A DNA stretch of 64,000 bases from Corylus avellana (GCF_901000735.1 NC_081547.1:7608193-7672192), one strand, 5' to 3'; shown: positions 1-12,655, counted from the first letter of the stretch. A program made the numbers and translations. Notes: generated by a model not told the origin, from the sequence alone.

Positions 1-2
1 AA

Positions 3-950
3 GGAATTTGCAGCATATATTGCCCGCAATGGTGCTACATCATTTTCCCTCCTCCCCCTCCTTTCGGCCTCGAAGATTCTGATGATCATCACTCAACCCT
101 CCAATTCTCCCCTCTCATAGTAGCCGTCATAGGCATCCTGGCAAGCGCCTTCGTCTTGGTCTGCTATTTCACCGTCATCTCAAAATACCGCCGCCGAAGA
201 AGCAGCAGCAGCAGCAGCGACACGGCCATGGAGCTCAACCAAAATCGCCATCTCATGGATAACGAATCCCTGCAGGCATCCTCAAGAGGATTGGATGACG
301 CCCTTATCAAGTCCATCAAAGTTTGCAAGTACAAGAAAGGCGAGGGGCTCGTTGAAGGCACCGACTGCTCTGTTTGTTTATGCGAATTTCAAGAAAACGA
401 CAGCCTCAGGCTGCTGCCCAAATGCAGCCACGCTTTCCATCTCCCTTGCATTGATACTTGGTTGAAATCTCAATCCAGCTGCCCTCTATGCCGCTCCAAT
501 ATTTCCTTGCCTCCCCAGCCATCTCCTATCCAAGAAACTCCTCATCAGACACCTGCGCTGCAATACCAGCAGGGGAGTCATGATGCTATTGTCGAGGTGC
601 AAGAATCATCAGAAGAAGAGGCTGTTGTGAGCAATATTGAAACTGATGCGCATATTCCAAAAGCTTCTGAAACGACAAGTGACAACGTTGTTGAAATCAG
701 ACAAGAAGGAGCTGAGCCGATTAGGAGGTGTTTTTCTATGAATTATTCTGCTTCACGCACGAGCAAAAACGATGGTGATCAGTGTCAGATATTGGAGATC
801 CTGGATGTTGGATTTGAGGGAAATGATTGCAATGCAAATAACAGAAGCGGATTCAAGCGTGCTCCTGGAATGAAGAGGTCGATTTCCACAGGGGGATTCA
901 TGTTCTCAAGGTATGATGGAAAAGGAAATAATTCTGTAAATCCTATCTGA
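3..950 (+). CDS. RING-H2 finger E3 ubiquitin ligase, ATL family (5' end outside window)
   Basis: The frame is open from base 3 to a TGA at 948-950, giving 315 residues, and the true start lies upstream of the window. In order: a Cys/Pro-rich stretch (CPQWCY, then a proline run), one hydrophobic segment coded at about 100-175 that should be the single membrane anchor, a basic Arg run, a GLD motif (about 283-291), then a RING-H2 finger coded at about 366-494 with the C-x2-C, C-x-H-x2-H-x2-C and C-x2-C ligand pattern. This order defines the plant ATL family of membrane-anchored E3 ligases, and the CPxWCY/TM context resembles the ATL52-54 group. The acidic/Ser C-terminal tail is poorly conserved in the family. 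No intron is seen, as is usual for ATLs. The target is unknown. Confidence 0.9.
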   Translation, partial: GICSIYCPQWCYIIFPPPPPFGLEDSDDHHSTLQFSPLIVAVIGILASAFVLVCYFTVISKYRRRRSSSSSSDTAMELNQNRHLMDNESLQASSRGLDDALIKSIKVCKYKKGEGLVEGTDCSVCLCEFQENDSLRLLPKCSHAFHLPCIDTWLKSQSSCPLCRSNISLPPQPSPIQETPHQTPALQYQQGSHDAIVEVQESSEEEAVVSNIETDAHIPKASETTSDNVVEIRQEGAEPIRRCFSMNYSASRTSKNDGDQCQILEILDVGFEGNDCNANNRSGFKRAPGMKRSISTGGFMFSRYDGKGNNSVNPI

Positions 951-2508
951 ATTGTAATTTTTTTTTTTCTTTTTTAAGATGTATAATCCCCACAGTTTTT
1001 TTCCTTTATTCTGTAACATATTAGATAAATACCAAAAGAAGATCCTTGATATCATTTGACAAACAACATAAAACTTTCACTTTAAGGTTGTTACTTCTTA
1101 CCTTAAAAGTGAATTGGTTGAATCTGTAGTCTATTTTTGCATGTTGAATCCGGTAAAAATCTTTTTCTTCTTATGCATAACTGACATAAATTACTGGAAT
1201 TTCTCATCAGTCGATTATCTTTTCATCAAATGTTATTTTACTTTGTGGGATGCAGATTTGATTAGATTAATTAATTAATTTTACACCAGATATTTTTTTA
1301 TTATTACAAAAATGAGACTCCAGCGACCTAGCGACCTAACTTGGAGGCCCAAGAGGCAAATTACTTATGTGAGGTTGACATTCTGCCAAACGATTTTAAT
1401 TAGAAGATTCCCCATTGTTCAGATTGCCTATACTAGTCCAACCACCCATGCCTATGGCTATGATGATAAATGGGTTCAAATTCCTACTTTTATTTATTTA
1501 TTTTGGGAAGCAAAGAAAGTACGAGAGAGTTGACTTGAGATTAAGATTTATTTGTTTGAATAGGTGATTAATCAGTTCAAAATTTATTTTGTCCCCCATG
1601 TAATCCAAAAATCTTTAATTTAAAACTTTTTCGAAAGGTATTGAATTCTCTATCTTAGAAGTTTCATTTGATGATGAAGACTTATCCATTAAAGACGAAA
1701 AAAAGATAAGTGTTATTTATTAAGAATTTCAAGAATTTTCTTAGCAGCAATAGAGGAAACCTCTCTAAGAAAGTATAACTCATGGCAAACACAACCAGAA
1801 GAGTGATAGGAGGAAAAAGAAATTAACAAGAAGTCACCTAGGGTCAAGTACTTTGTCAAGGTTATAATAGATACATTGTCCTAGATTGACCTTATCAGTG
1901 GTGGACAGAAGGGGGCTAAGGGGAAGTGGGGCCATGGTCTCCCAAGCCCCCTCCTCCATGGCCCGGTCCTAAGTCCAAAAAAAAAAATTACACGGGCTTT
2001 TAAGGCCCAAAACCAAGTTTCCCCTCCTACCCTAAGTGATGGCAAGTCTTGAGTGTCAAATGGGATGATAGCAAGTCAAATAGTGACTACTCATCTTGTT
2101 CCTTATATTGTGATGTATCACCCTTGCTTATGTAAAATTTACGTAAGTCAATAAATTTAATGATTGATTTATAAGATAAGATAGACTAAATATAGAAAAA
2201 ATATTGACCCATAACATTTTTATTTTTAATTCTCTCTTATTTAGGAGGCCACAAATCATTACCTCTTACTATTTACATACTGAAAAAATTGAACTAGTGA
2301 ACCAGCTTAAATAAGAGCACTTGCACTTAATAAGAGCACTTGCATAAAGGGAAGTAAGCTCAAATTGTCCTAACCACAAGTCCTGTGGGAATTATTTCGA
2401 AATTTAAACTGAAGAAGAAAGAATGTTTGGCTAGAATTGAATGTAACTCTTTTTTTTTTTTTTTTTAAAGGGTAAGCTGGGAGAGACCAATTGTGGCTAT
2501 TCTACCTA
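951..2508. other. Intergenic, no gene seen
   Basis: AT-rich 3' flank of the ATL gene. A GC-rich patch at about 1910-2040 (G-rich, then C-rich runs, then an A run) looks like old repeat DNA but has no boundaries I can define. The 73-codon open frame at 1312-1533 has no recognisable domain and is probably chance. Confidence 0.6.
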
Positions 2509-2516
2509 GGTGTGAC

Positions 2517-4415
2517 TAGGGGTGCAAAGGCGGTTACGGTTAGCGGTTAGTGGCAATAACCGCTAACCGTAACCGCCCTAGCGGTTAGTAAATTTCACTA
2601 ACCGCAACCGCTAACCGCCTAGCGGTTAACGGTTAGCGGTTAGTGGCCGGTTAGCGGTTAGTGAAATAGATAACCGCCCGCTAACCGCTTTTTTAAAATT
2701 GGGCTTTTTTTTTGGGCTTTTTTTTACCCTCATTTTTTTTTCTTGTATTTTTAATATCTTCTTGGGCCCAATTGCTATAAATATTTGAATTGTCATTGGA
2801 TCATATGATTAAGTGTTAATCTTATAAACTTACAAACAAACAAAAATACTTCAATTGTAGTTATAAGTAACACATTGTTTAATCCAATGTCAATTACTTA
2901 ATTTGATATTATATGAATCACATTGTCATTGTCATTGTACATGAATAATTGATTAAGTATTGAAATTGTAATTGGATCATATAGTTAAATATTTATCTTA
3001 TACATTTATATTATTCAATATGCATATAATATAACTATAAGCAATTATATATATATATATAAAATTCAAAATTGTTCAAATTGTTAATTTTCTTTTTTTT
3101 TTTCTTTCAAAAAATGGTTAAATTTCTTTTTCTAAAAAATGTTCAAAAAATACATTAATACTTCAATTGTGATTATAAGTAACACATTGTTGAATCTAAT
3201 GTCAATTACTTAATTTGATATTATATAATCATATAGTCTCATTAAATTATATCATATGATTCATATGATTAATTATTTAAATTCTTATCATATTTACTTA
3301 TAATCTTTTTTCTTTGAATTGAACTTAATATCTAATGGTAAATGGTAATGTTCAAACTCCTAAATCCTAAATCCTAAATTCCTAAAGTATCTAATAATGC
3401 TTTAATTAAATTGTAGACTTGTAGTTATAAGTAACATATTGTTTAATTCAATTGAATCAATTGTGATTATCATTGTACATGAATCATATGATTAACTTGT
3501 AGACTTATGACTTATGAGTTATGTCATATTATATATGTATTATTTATTATTATATAATCATATGATTTAATGATCAAGTCATCATGTGATATAATCATAT
3601 CAATTATAGTGATAATATATAAATTACTAAAATTATAATGATAATACATTAATACTTAAATTGTGTTTATAAGTAACACATTGGTCATTGTTTAATCCAA
3701 TGTCAATTACTTAATTTGATATTATACGAATCATATCATCATTGTACATTAATAATATGATTCACTTGAAGTCTTGAATAAAGTATTTGAATTGTCATTG
3801 AATCATATGATTAACTATTGATATTATACATTTATATTATTCATATACATATGTAGACTTATATAAACTTATAGGTTTATAACATACATTGGAAATAAGT
3901 CTCTAGATATTTAATTGTTGTATTAGTATGAATTAGTATATTTATGAGTTATGTCATATTATATATGTATAATTTGTTATTATATAATCAAATGATTTAA
4001 TAATCAATCTCATGTGATATAATCATATAAATTATAGTGATAATATATTAATACTCAAATTGTGATTTAATTATTTTTTTAAAAAAAATTGTGATTTAAT
4101 GATCAAGTGATTATATGATATAATCATATAAATTATAGTGATAATATATTAATACTCAAATTGTGATTTAATTATTTTTAAAAAAAATTGTGATTTAATG
4201 ATCAAGTGATTATGTTATATGTATAAATATTTTTATAATTATAATTATAAAAATATATTATATAAAAAGGCGGTTAGCGGTTACGGTTAGTAGACCCAAT
4301 AACCGCTAACCGCTAACCGCTAGACGGTTATGGCGGTTAGGCGGTTAGACGGTTAGGCGGTTATAGCGGTTAGCGGTTAGCGGGCGGTTAAAAACCGCCC
4401 GCCTTTGCACCCCTA
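2517..4415. mobile_element. Non-autonomous hAT-superfamily DNA transposon, 1.9 kb
   Basis: The element starts TAGGGGTGCAAAGGCGG and ends with the exact reverse complement, CCGCCTTTGCACCCCTA. It is flanked by a perfect 8-bp direct repeat GGTGTGAC (2509-2516 and 4416-4423), the target-site duplication length of hAT elements. Both ends carry dense arrays of GCGGTTA in both orientations (about 2530-2695 and 4268-4400), like subterminal transposase-binding repeats of hAT elements. The 1.5-kb interior is very AT-rich, holds no coding frame, and is built of diverged internal repeats. It would need a transposase supplied in trans. Confidence 0.9.
4021..4215. repeat. Two-unit tandem repeat (about 101-bp period) inside the hAT element
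   Basis: The unit beginning AATCATATAAATTATAGTG at 4021 recurs at about 4122 and carries the same following sequence (TAATACTCAAATTGTGATTT, an A/T run, then GATTTAATGATCAAGTGA). Looser copies of another module (TCAATTACTTAATTTGATATT) occur near 2891, 3205 and 3703, so the interior grew by local duplication. Confidence 0.75.
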
Positions 4416-4423
4416 GGTGTGAC

Positions 4424-6461
4424 CATAGTAACATCTATCAACTAGGAGCCGCAAATGAAAAGTCTAGACAGTGCAAACCCCATACTTTTTCTTAAATTCG
4501 ACTGAACCATAGTCTGACCCCCTACCAAGACATCAATTAAACGTATTCTCCTTCTCTTTTTAAGGAATGTATTTTTTTTTTTTTTTGCGTTATTGATTGA
4601 GGGTGAAACTGAAGGGTTAACAAAATTTGGTTACGTGGCCTCACTCCCTTAGACACACTTTTGTCATTCCCCCCGTAATAAAGCAATGTCAGTAATCTAT
4701 CTAGGTGGTAAACTTCCCTCTTATGCATTGTGTACTAGCTAGTTTCTTTTAATCGAATTGGGCCGGCCGGCCCAACCTATAGAAGTAATAATAGGGTTTT
4801 GCTGCTTATTTGTTTCATTATCAGTGGGCTGACTTGGATTTCTGTCGGAATGGGCCAGTTGAACAGACATGAGAAGCCCTCTTTTAAGAGGCATATTAAG
4901 CGGTACCCATGTCTGTTGACGCAGACTAGACGAATTACCATGCTATATAGAGAGACCAAGCAAAAAGGGAGAATTGATAATTGAAATCATCAGCAACAAA
5001 TTCAACGTCAACCCAATTGAAGCTACTTTCCTTATCTGTAATTTCTTGCGCCCTTTGAAGCTCAATGAAAACGTCATCATTCACATTTCACATCATTACC
5101 CTTAAGGTACATTTAGAGATTGATTATGGTAAAATATAAAGAAACTTTGGAATAAGAGGAAAGGAAAAATGATGATACAACAATGGCTCCCCTCCATTCT
5201 TCTCTTCTTCCACGGTCTGTCTAGCCGTATCCGTGCGAATCTCACATTGTTGGAAATCCCCCATTGCTGTCAACCTCATTTGTCTGCATATCTACCGATC
5301 AGGGCCACAAAATCACATCTCAAGTTTTTGAGTAGTAAGAAAAGACTTGATAGCGTACAAAAGGTCAACTCCTTCTGTTGGCCTACCTCTTGTTTTCAAC
5401 GTTGTGATCAATTATGATATTGGATGGGTTTTCTGGTTTGACCAGCATATATGCCCTCTTCTGTCTATTTTAATTCATTATATATATATATATATATATA
5501 TATATAGCATATGCTTTATTCCTTAGTATAACTTGTGTATAATGTATATTGAAATGTGGAAGCTTAATTATGACAATGGTAATTAGGCAGTTTGTGCAAG
5601 GACGGAAACCGTGGAGGCCAGTAAGCCATATATATATATATATGTTTCTTTTAAGTAGAACCAAAATAGGCCTTGTAAAGATATAGAGTTATCATGTAGG
5701 TGTACATGTGTATTGGAAAGTCGTCTGTCTAACTACTAAGAGTATGATTACCAACACTGTCCCATTTGCATCACAGCGCGTGGCATGCATGTATCGGATA
5801 CCCAATCGCACCATACAAGCTAGGTTCCCCCCTAGTCATAATTAGTTTGCTTCAGCAGAGTAAAAGTCTGCCGCCTTTCCATTTTCAATTGGGGTATACA
5901 CGGATATGACATCTAATCTTCAACAACCTTTTTGTTAAAAAAGGGGAGGTCCATTCTAATTATTTCAAATGTGATATGTTATTTTATATTTAAGATTGAA
6001 TTTGAAATTATTATTATTAACATTTGATGTATTAGTAATTTTAAAAGTAACATCATATTTACAAGGACTTGAAGATGACTTATAGCATTACTGTGTGTTC
6101 GATCATAGCCCATTGTCCCAGCAAGTTTACTTTGGCAGGGGGCTTCACATTTTTTTTTTAGGTCCAATTTTACAAGGCAAGAGGAATTTTCTAGGATTCT
6201 CAATTATCGGGATTGAATTCGATCCGTATCTAATGGTATTGTTTCATAAAGTGTAGTTTTCAGTCAATTAAACTATCATTTGGTGTTGTGGATGCAAAAT
6301 TTATTATGACAAAATATTTGTACTCTACTAATTACCCTTTCCATTTTTTGATTTAATTCTTTATTATGTTGTGGTTTATTTTTTCATATTGTTGTTATTT
6401 AATTATAATTGTAATTTATAATTATCCATTTCTATATATGGGTGGGTTGAAATTTTTGAAA
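4424..6461. other. Intergenic, no gene seen
   Basis: AT-rich DNA with (TA)n runs at about 5482-5506 and 5629-5642. Short open frames (4799-4984, 5169-5417 and others) show no domain, codon bias or splice context and are treated as chance. Confidence 0.55.
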
Positions 6462-7192
6462 GGGCTAAATACTATTTCAGTACATGTGGTTTGCACCAAA
6501 ATTAAATAGCTACTTGAGTTTTTAAAAATATTATAAATGGTACCTGTGGTAAGTCAATAAACTCACTTAGTACCTCTGTCAAGATTCCGTTAAATTTTTT
6601 AACAGAACATCACGTCACTCTTACATGCGGGCGCCACGTGGCATGATACTTGGATTTTTGGGCGCTATATCATATTTTATTTTAGAAAAATCCAAAAAAA
6701 AGGAAAAAGAAAATACGCTGGGTGGCCAAACCACCCCATAGGGGGTGGCTAGCCACCCCGTTTGGCCTGGGGGTGATTCGGACCACCCCCTTGGGCCAAA
6801 CCCTCATTTTTTTTTTTTTAAGGGTTTGGCCCAAGGGGGTGGTTCGGTTCGGCCACCCCCACACGGGCTGTATGGGGGTGCCCAACCACACCCTATTAGG
6901 TGGTTCAGTCACCCAGCGTATTTTCTTCAATTTTTTTTGTTTTTTTTTTTTTGGTTTTTTGGATTTTTTTTTAAAAATAAAATATGACATAACACCCAAA
7001 AACTCAGGTACCACATTACGTGGCGCCCATGTATAAGGGTGACGTGACGTTCCCCTAAAAAACTTAATGGAATCTTGATAGAGGTACAAGTGGGTTTATT
7101 GGCTTACCATATGTACCCTTTGTGATATTTTAAAAATTTATGTGACTATTTAATTTTAGTGCAAACCACAAGTATTGAAATAGTAGTTAACC
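6462..7192. mobile_element. Long-TIR (foldback) DNA element, probably Mutator-like MITE
   Basis: The left arm from GGGCTAAATACTATTTCAG matches the reverse complement of the right arm ending at 7192 (GGTTAACTACTATTTCAATA when reversed). Similarity continues for roughly 250 bp inward on each side with scattered mismatches. The centre is a GC-rich palindromic block of GGTGG/CCACC runs. Long imperfect TIRs without coding capacity suggest a Mutator-like non-autonomous element, but no clear 9-bp target duplication was found, so the class is provisional. Confidence 0.7.
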
Positions 7193-7463
7193 TATTTTTT
7201 TTAAAAAAAGAGTGTACAAAACCAAAAGTCATCAAATTTTTTGTTTAATCCGACCCATTATAAATTGGGTCGGATCTAATTATAAATTGAATCGGATCTT
7301 ATTGGGGGAAAGTCCGACTTACTCCCACATCACTAGCACGCGCTTTGAGAAGGAAATACAGGCATACACCTCTGTCCGCTGTTGTACATATCCCAGACGA
7401 AATGTGTTCTCTCTTACTTTAAGTTTCTTCCCCCCACCAAAACTTTCTCATTGCCTCCCTCCC

Positions 7464-7470
7464 TATAAAA
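7464..7470 (+). promoter_or_regulatory. Candidate TATA box of the NPC gene
   Basis: TATAAAA, 97 bases upstream of the NPC start codon in a CT-rich leader. Spacing fits a plant core promoter with a short 5' UTR. The assignment rests on sequence and position only. Confidence 0.5.
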
Positions 7471-7560
7471 ATAGTTGGATCGATATCCACATTCCTTATG
7501 TGACCTCCAGAAATTTAATTACAGAAAAAAGTAATTAAGGTTGTCCCACAAGCTAATTCA

Positions 7561-8834
7561 ATGGCTTCCGCGTCTACCAGCGCAACCTACCCCATCAAGA
7601 CCGTCGTCGTTTTGGTCCACGAAAACCGATCCTTCGATCACATGCTCGGATGGATGAAGTCCCTCAACCCTGAAATCAACGGCGTAACGGGAAAGGAGTC
7701 CAACCTATTGTCCACAACCGACCCAAGCTCCGAACAAATCCACTACGGCGACAAGTCCGTGTTCGTCGTCCCCGATCCCGGTCACTCAATCCAAGCCATC
7801 TACGAGCAAGTATTCGGTGAGCCCTGGTCGGAGGAATCTGCCGCGAAAGGTCTTTCTCCCAACATGAGCGGCTTCGCTCAAAATGGGGAGCGGACGGAGA
7901 CGGGGCTGTCGGAGACGGTCATGAACGGCTTTCTACCTGACAACGTGCCGGTGTTCAAGGAGTTGATCTCGGAGTTTGCGGTGTGCGACCGGTGGTTTGC
8001 GTCAGTTCCGGCTTCGACGCAGCCGAACCGGCTGTACGTGCATTCGGCTACGTCGCATGGGCTTTCCGGCAATGACACAAAGCTGCTCATTCAAGGGATG
8101 CCTCAGAAGACTATATTTGAATCGGTGCATGAAGCTGGTCTCAGTTTTGGGATATACTACCAGTACCCTCCGGCGACTCTTTACTACAGGTAACCGGTAA
8201 CGGCATCACTTGTTTCTTCTTTACCCTCTCTTCATTAATTTTTATCTTTAATTAATTTCTTTTTATCCGTTTGAATTTTTGAAATAAATAATGATTTAAT
8301 ATAAAATTACAAAAAAACTGTTTTCAATTCCATCTTTATTTTTCTCTCCGTCTTTTCCAAATAATATTACTCTATAAATTAAATATTTCCAGTTAGTCCA
8401 ACAATAACCAAACGTCATACCAACCAGTTAACGTAGTCGGTCTACTAACACACACTCAAAAAAAAAAAAAAAAGGAAACAAACACAAACATCTTTTTGAC
8501 AAGTCCCAAGATCCGATGAGTCGCCCATTAATTAAAAGAAGAAGACAGAAAACTATTACAAAAAATTAGTCAAATTTCTAATTCCAAACAGAACATTTGA
8601 AAGAAAATCCTGACATTCTTTTGGAGTTGTTATGACACATAGAAATCATAAACTTAGGAATATTAAAGTATGAGGTTTCACCTTAGTACTCCCGAGTAAA
8701 ATAAATAAATAAATAAATTTTACATGTAGTTAGGTAAATGTTAGGACATAAGTTCAACTCTTGAAATAGAAATGATTTTTATATTTTTCATTGTTTATAC
8801 TTTTCCTGTTATTAGTTTTCAAATGAACATGTGC

Positions 8835-8871
<37 letters not shown>

Positions 8872-11800
8872 GTCTAGTCGGCGTAGTCGCTCATTCTCCC
8901 TTTTCGCTTAGAAAAAAAAGTTATATTATTACTTTATTAGTCATGGGGTCACGTAGTGATCATTGCAGAAGATTCACATGCCCATGTTACCATTCAGAAG
9001 GTTTTGTTGGTATTTGGTAGGGCATCATGAACATGGTGATTAATTAGAATATTATAACTTTGACAGCTAGCCATATGCATATGAACATGCAAAAAATCAA
9101 GATATGACCATTGTCGCTTACAATCTATTATATATATTAAATCTTGCATTGTTATTTACAAGCTTAACATGTTTTTTTTTTTTTGGCAATAAGCCTTCTG
9201 TCCTTGTCAGAATAATGATGTTCCAGTTGTAGTAGGCCCGGGAACTTAGTGGCATAATTTATGCCGCATATAGGTCTTAAGATGATGATCCCTTTTCCTT
9301 TTTCCATTTTTAATTTTTTTGGACTAATTAAAGAAGGAAAACTTCATCCATGCCTAGTTTTGTCAAGAGTAATTTTTAATTTCTCAAGTATCCCATGACG
9401 TGGTAAGTTTGGATTAGGATTCTCTTAAATTTTTTTAAAATATGAGATTCTTAGATTTTTAAATCTGAGTCATTCATTATATTTAACTACAAATAAATGC
9501 AAAGTTTATGTGTTACAAAGGCAAATGGGTTTGACAGGCTGAAAACTAAAATTAATTACTTGATTGATAACACGCAACTTTTATATTTATTTGGACAGTT
9601 GGATGTAATGGAGGGTTCAGATTTAAAAATTTGAGAATCTTGTTTAAAAAAATCCGAGGGGATCTCAATGCGTAATCTCATCCAACTTTTAATTTTTTTA
9701 ACAATAACTGATCCAAGAGTTAGTTAGAATTATTACTTCATCATTATGAAATAATTGTGAGATAAAAATATAATTAATTTTTAACATTTTTCATTTGTCA
9801 AATATTCGTTCAGCTATATATATATATATTTCATTTTAACACGAGTAGTATGAGACAGTTGTGAGATAAAATGTAGTTTATAGCTTTTTTTTTTTTTTTC
9901 GGTTAATTATAAGGAAGGTTTATAATTATTTCTCTGATCTGATAGAAAAATTCGAATTAATGTCACCAGGAACCTTAGAAAATTGAAATACTTAATACAC
10001 TTCCACGATTTCAATCTTGAATTCAAGAAGCACTGCGAGGAGGGGAAGTTGCCAAACTATGTTGTAGTTGAACAAAGATGGTTCGACCTGTTATCGATAC
10101 CTGCAAACGACGACCACCCGTCTCATGATGTTTCGGTGGGCCAGAAGTTCATAAAGGAAGTCTACGAAACATTAAGAGCAAGTCCACAGTGGAATGAAAT
10201 GTTGTTCATAATTATATACGATGAACACGGCGGTTTTTACGATCATGTTCCAACGCCAGCTGTGGGAATCCCTAGCCCTGATGACCTTGTTGGTCCTGCA
10301 CCATATAACTTTAAATTTGACCGCCTTGGCGTTAGGGTTCCAGCCATCTTAATTTCTCCATGGATCGAGCGTGGAACAGGTATGTTGTGCATGCATGTTA
10401 GTTGCAAAGTTTAATTAAGCCTTTCCTAATATACATGGGTTTTGAAAAGAACATAGAGGGGAAAAGATAAGGACTCGCCACAATCAGTTGTCCGAACATT
10501 AATTATCGTAAAAGAGTTCATATAAGACTCTTTTGTCCAAATAAATGTTGGGCTGTGTGAGTACTTGCTCGAGCAAGTGGATTTCATATGAGACTTCTTG
10601 CATTAGCGGCTCAAATTACTAACAATTCGAGCAGTTAATTCATGTGGATCCTAATTCGAGGAAAAAAACTACTTACTTACAAACAAAGTTAGTTGCAAAG
10701 TGTATGCCTTTCTTATTATGGGTCTTCAAAGAATATCGAGCGAAAAGAATAAGGATCTACACAATTAATTGTCTGAATTGCTTACAATTTGGATAACTAA
10801 TATGAGGGAATTCATATAAGATTTACGTGTCCAAATATATGTTGGGCTGCCCGAGCATCTACATACTTGGGTGAGTGGATCCTATATGAGACTTCTCACA
10901 TTAAGTGGCCGAATTACTAGCAATTGGAATAGCTAATTGCTGTGAATCTCAATCCGATGGAAAGAAATGCACTTAATTATTTACTACAAAGTTATTTACA
11001 AACTTTATGCTTAAGAATTTCTCCTTATTATTTAAAAATTGTAGTATTCTAAGCATTTTTCATCTTTTAATTAATTAGCTCATTTTATTTCCTTTTTCCT
11101 TGTACTTCCTAGATCCAAGCATAACGTAGATTATTAGAGATTTTCACTTAAAAGTTTTGCTTCTATTTAACTGGCATATGATAGGAAGTATATATATATA
11201 AGGAAAAAAAGTAATATGCAAGCTGTGTTTATGGTAAAAAAATGCAGTGTTGCATGGGCCTTCAGGGCCATATCCTACGTCAGAGTTCGAGCATTCTTCG
11301 ATTGCAGCAACTGTCAAAAAGATTTTCAATCTCAAAGATTTTCTTACAAAGCGTGATGAATGGGCCGGCACTTTCGAGGGTGTTTTGACAAGAACGAGCC
11401 CAAGAACAGATTGTCCAGGTAATTTTAATTCCCAACTCTTCAATAACACTGCATGTTTCTTTTTCTCTCGAAATGAAATTATAGCATATATTTTAATCGG
11501 AAAAATTTAGTCGTTAAAAAATTGATCACTGTGCATATATTACAGTTACTTTGGGGGAACCCGCGAAACTGCGAGAGACGGGGCCACAAGAGGAGGCAAA
11601 ACTGAGCGAGTTTCAAGAAGAGTTGGTACAATTGGCGGCGGTATTGAATGGGGACCATAGGAAGGATATCTACCCCGACAAGCTGGTGGAGAACATGACC
11701 GTTGGAGAGGCTGCAAAATATGTTCAAGACGCATTCAAGAAATTCCAGGACGAATGTGCGAAAGCCAGGGAATCTGGGGTAGACGAGGAGGAGATTGTTG

Positions 11801-11880
11801 TTTGCGCTACAACTGCATCTTCCTTGGCATCAAAATCCTTGGTTCACAGGATATTTTCTTGTTTAATCTGTGATGGTTGA
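7561..11880 (+). CDS. NPC: Non-specific phospholipase C (NPC3/4/5-type)
   Basis: Four exons: 7561-8189, 9970-10379, 11248-11418, 11546-11880. All introns are GT-AG and the phases join to 514 residues, the usual family size. NPCs cleave phosphatidylcholine and other phospholipids to diacylglycerol and a phospho-headgroup in membrane remodelling, phosphate starvation and stress signalling. Conserved signatures are present: ENRSFDH (21-27), TQPNR (153-157, containing the Thr held to be catalytic in NPC4), DEHGG (294-298) followed by DHV, and GVRVP (330-334) before SPW. There is no N-terminal signal peptide, which fits the NPC3/4/5 branch rather than the secreted NPC1/2/6 type; the exact orthologue is unresolved. 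The last exon is the variable, acidic, probably helical C-terminus. Intron 1 (1.8 kb) carries a palindromic AT-rich element and intron 2 a local duplication. Confidence 0.93.
9410..9680. repeat. Imperfect inverted repeat (MITE-like) in NPC intron 1
   Basis: The left half (AGGATTCTCTTAAATTTTTT..., AGATTTTTAAATCTGA) pairs with the right half (TCAGATTTAAAAATTTGAGA..., CCGAGGGGATCTC). No clean target duplication is visible and the edges are approximate. Confidence 0.45.
10400..10995. repeat. Diverged two-unit tandem duplication in NPC intron 2
   Basis: Unit 1 (about 10400-10690) and unit 2 (about 10691-10995) share an ordered series of matches: GTTGCAAAGT, CCTTTC, AAGAATAAGGA/AAGATAAGGA, TTCATATAAGA, TGTCCAAATA, ATGTTGGGCTG, TATGAGACTTCT and CTTAATTATTTAC-like ends. 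The unit is about 290-300 bp. It lies in the intron and does not touch coding sequence. Confidence 0.75.
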
Positions 11881-12309
11881 CAAATTTACCTCCACATATC
11901 ACTTCTCTTGCGAATTCCATTAATTCGATCTTGGTTTCCATTAATTGAAGCACCCTGTACAACATTCTTGGCTTGGAGCTGCATGCCTTTGATTGATTCA
12001 TCGTATATTCAATAACGTACTAGAGCCTGCTGTGCAGATGTTCTGTATTGTTGTTTGTGCTTTGTTGTGATTAATTAAAATGTAAGATATTTCATAATAA
12101 AGTTAAGGGTACTGTTTGGTAATTTATTTCAATAAGGAAATTATTTATGGAATTATAATTGGAATCAAATTCTTATTTTTTAATAGGAGAAATAAATAAA
12201 GTAAAATTTTAATTGAGGGTCATTGGCCTGATGACCTATAAATAAGGAGCATGTATATTCAATGGCTTAGGTTAGAAGATACATTTTTTGAAATCAAAGC
12301 CTCACTTGC
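11881..12309. other. NPC 3' flank, no gene seen
   Basis: AT-rich sequence with AATAAAG-like polyadenylation motifs near 12096. No coding or repeat structure could be defined. Confidence 0.5.
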
Positions 12310-12655
12310 TGGCAAGTACAATTCCGTGAATACAATTGGGGCACTCATCATGCCAAACATACTCACTCAAATGTAGAGCAAACTTTGCTAGGTGATGGGA
12401 AGCTTCATTAGCAGACCTCTTGACATGATTAGCCTCTCACTGGATGGACATATTAAGTAAAGATTTTGCATCGTCCACAAGATGCCTGTATCGCTCCAAA
12501 CAGCAAGACTCTTTACGTAGCGCTTGTACGACCTCTCGTGAAGCGCCCTCTAACATAAACTTACAATGGCCCAAAGTTTTGCCGAACTCATCGACTCTCC
12601 ATGCAGCTAAGGCCTCAGCGGTAGTGGGATCAAGAATGTAAGGCCGTTTGGAAGC
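12310..12655 (-). pseudogene. LINE ORF2 relic: C-terminal RNase H domain
   Basis: The minus strand reads ASKRPYILDPTTAEALAAWR, then EFGKTLGHCKFMLEG, LERYRHLVDD and, after an in-frame stop, EANHVKRSANEASHHLAKFA. This is the plant-type RNase H (RVT_3) domain found at the end of plant LINE ORF2 proteins, with the TAEALAAW acidic segment and the ANxxAHxLAKxA tail. The stop and the absence of a reverse transcriptase nearby show that it is dead. Confidence 0.8.

Noticed and set aside
156..950. ATL gene starting within the window at 156
   Set aside because: The codon at 156 is TTG, and the frame is open back to base 3 with the typical ATL Cys/Pro region and membrane segment coded there, so the start is outside the window.
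3000..4260. CRISPR-like or satellite array reading of the AT-rich repeats
   Set aside because: Repeats are irregular, diverged and bounded by hAT TIRs and a TSD in a plant genome, so they are internal transposon sequence.
4537..5417. Small open frames between 4537 and 5417
   Set aside because: 60-80 codons, no domain, no partner exon with good splice sites, and AT-rich codon use unlike the window's real genes.
6682..7089. Open frames on both strands at 6682-7089
   Set aside because: They arise from the palindromic GC-rich core of a foldback element, and both strands give low-complexity Pro/Trp/Gly-rich translations.
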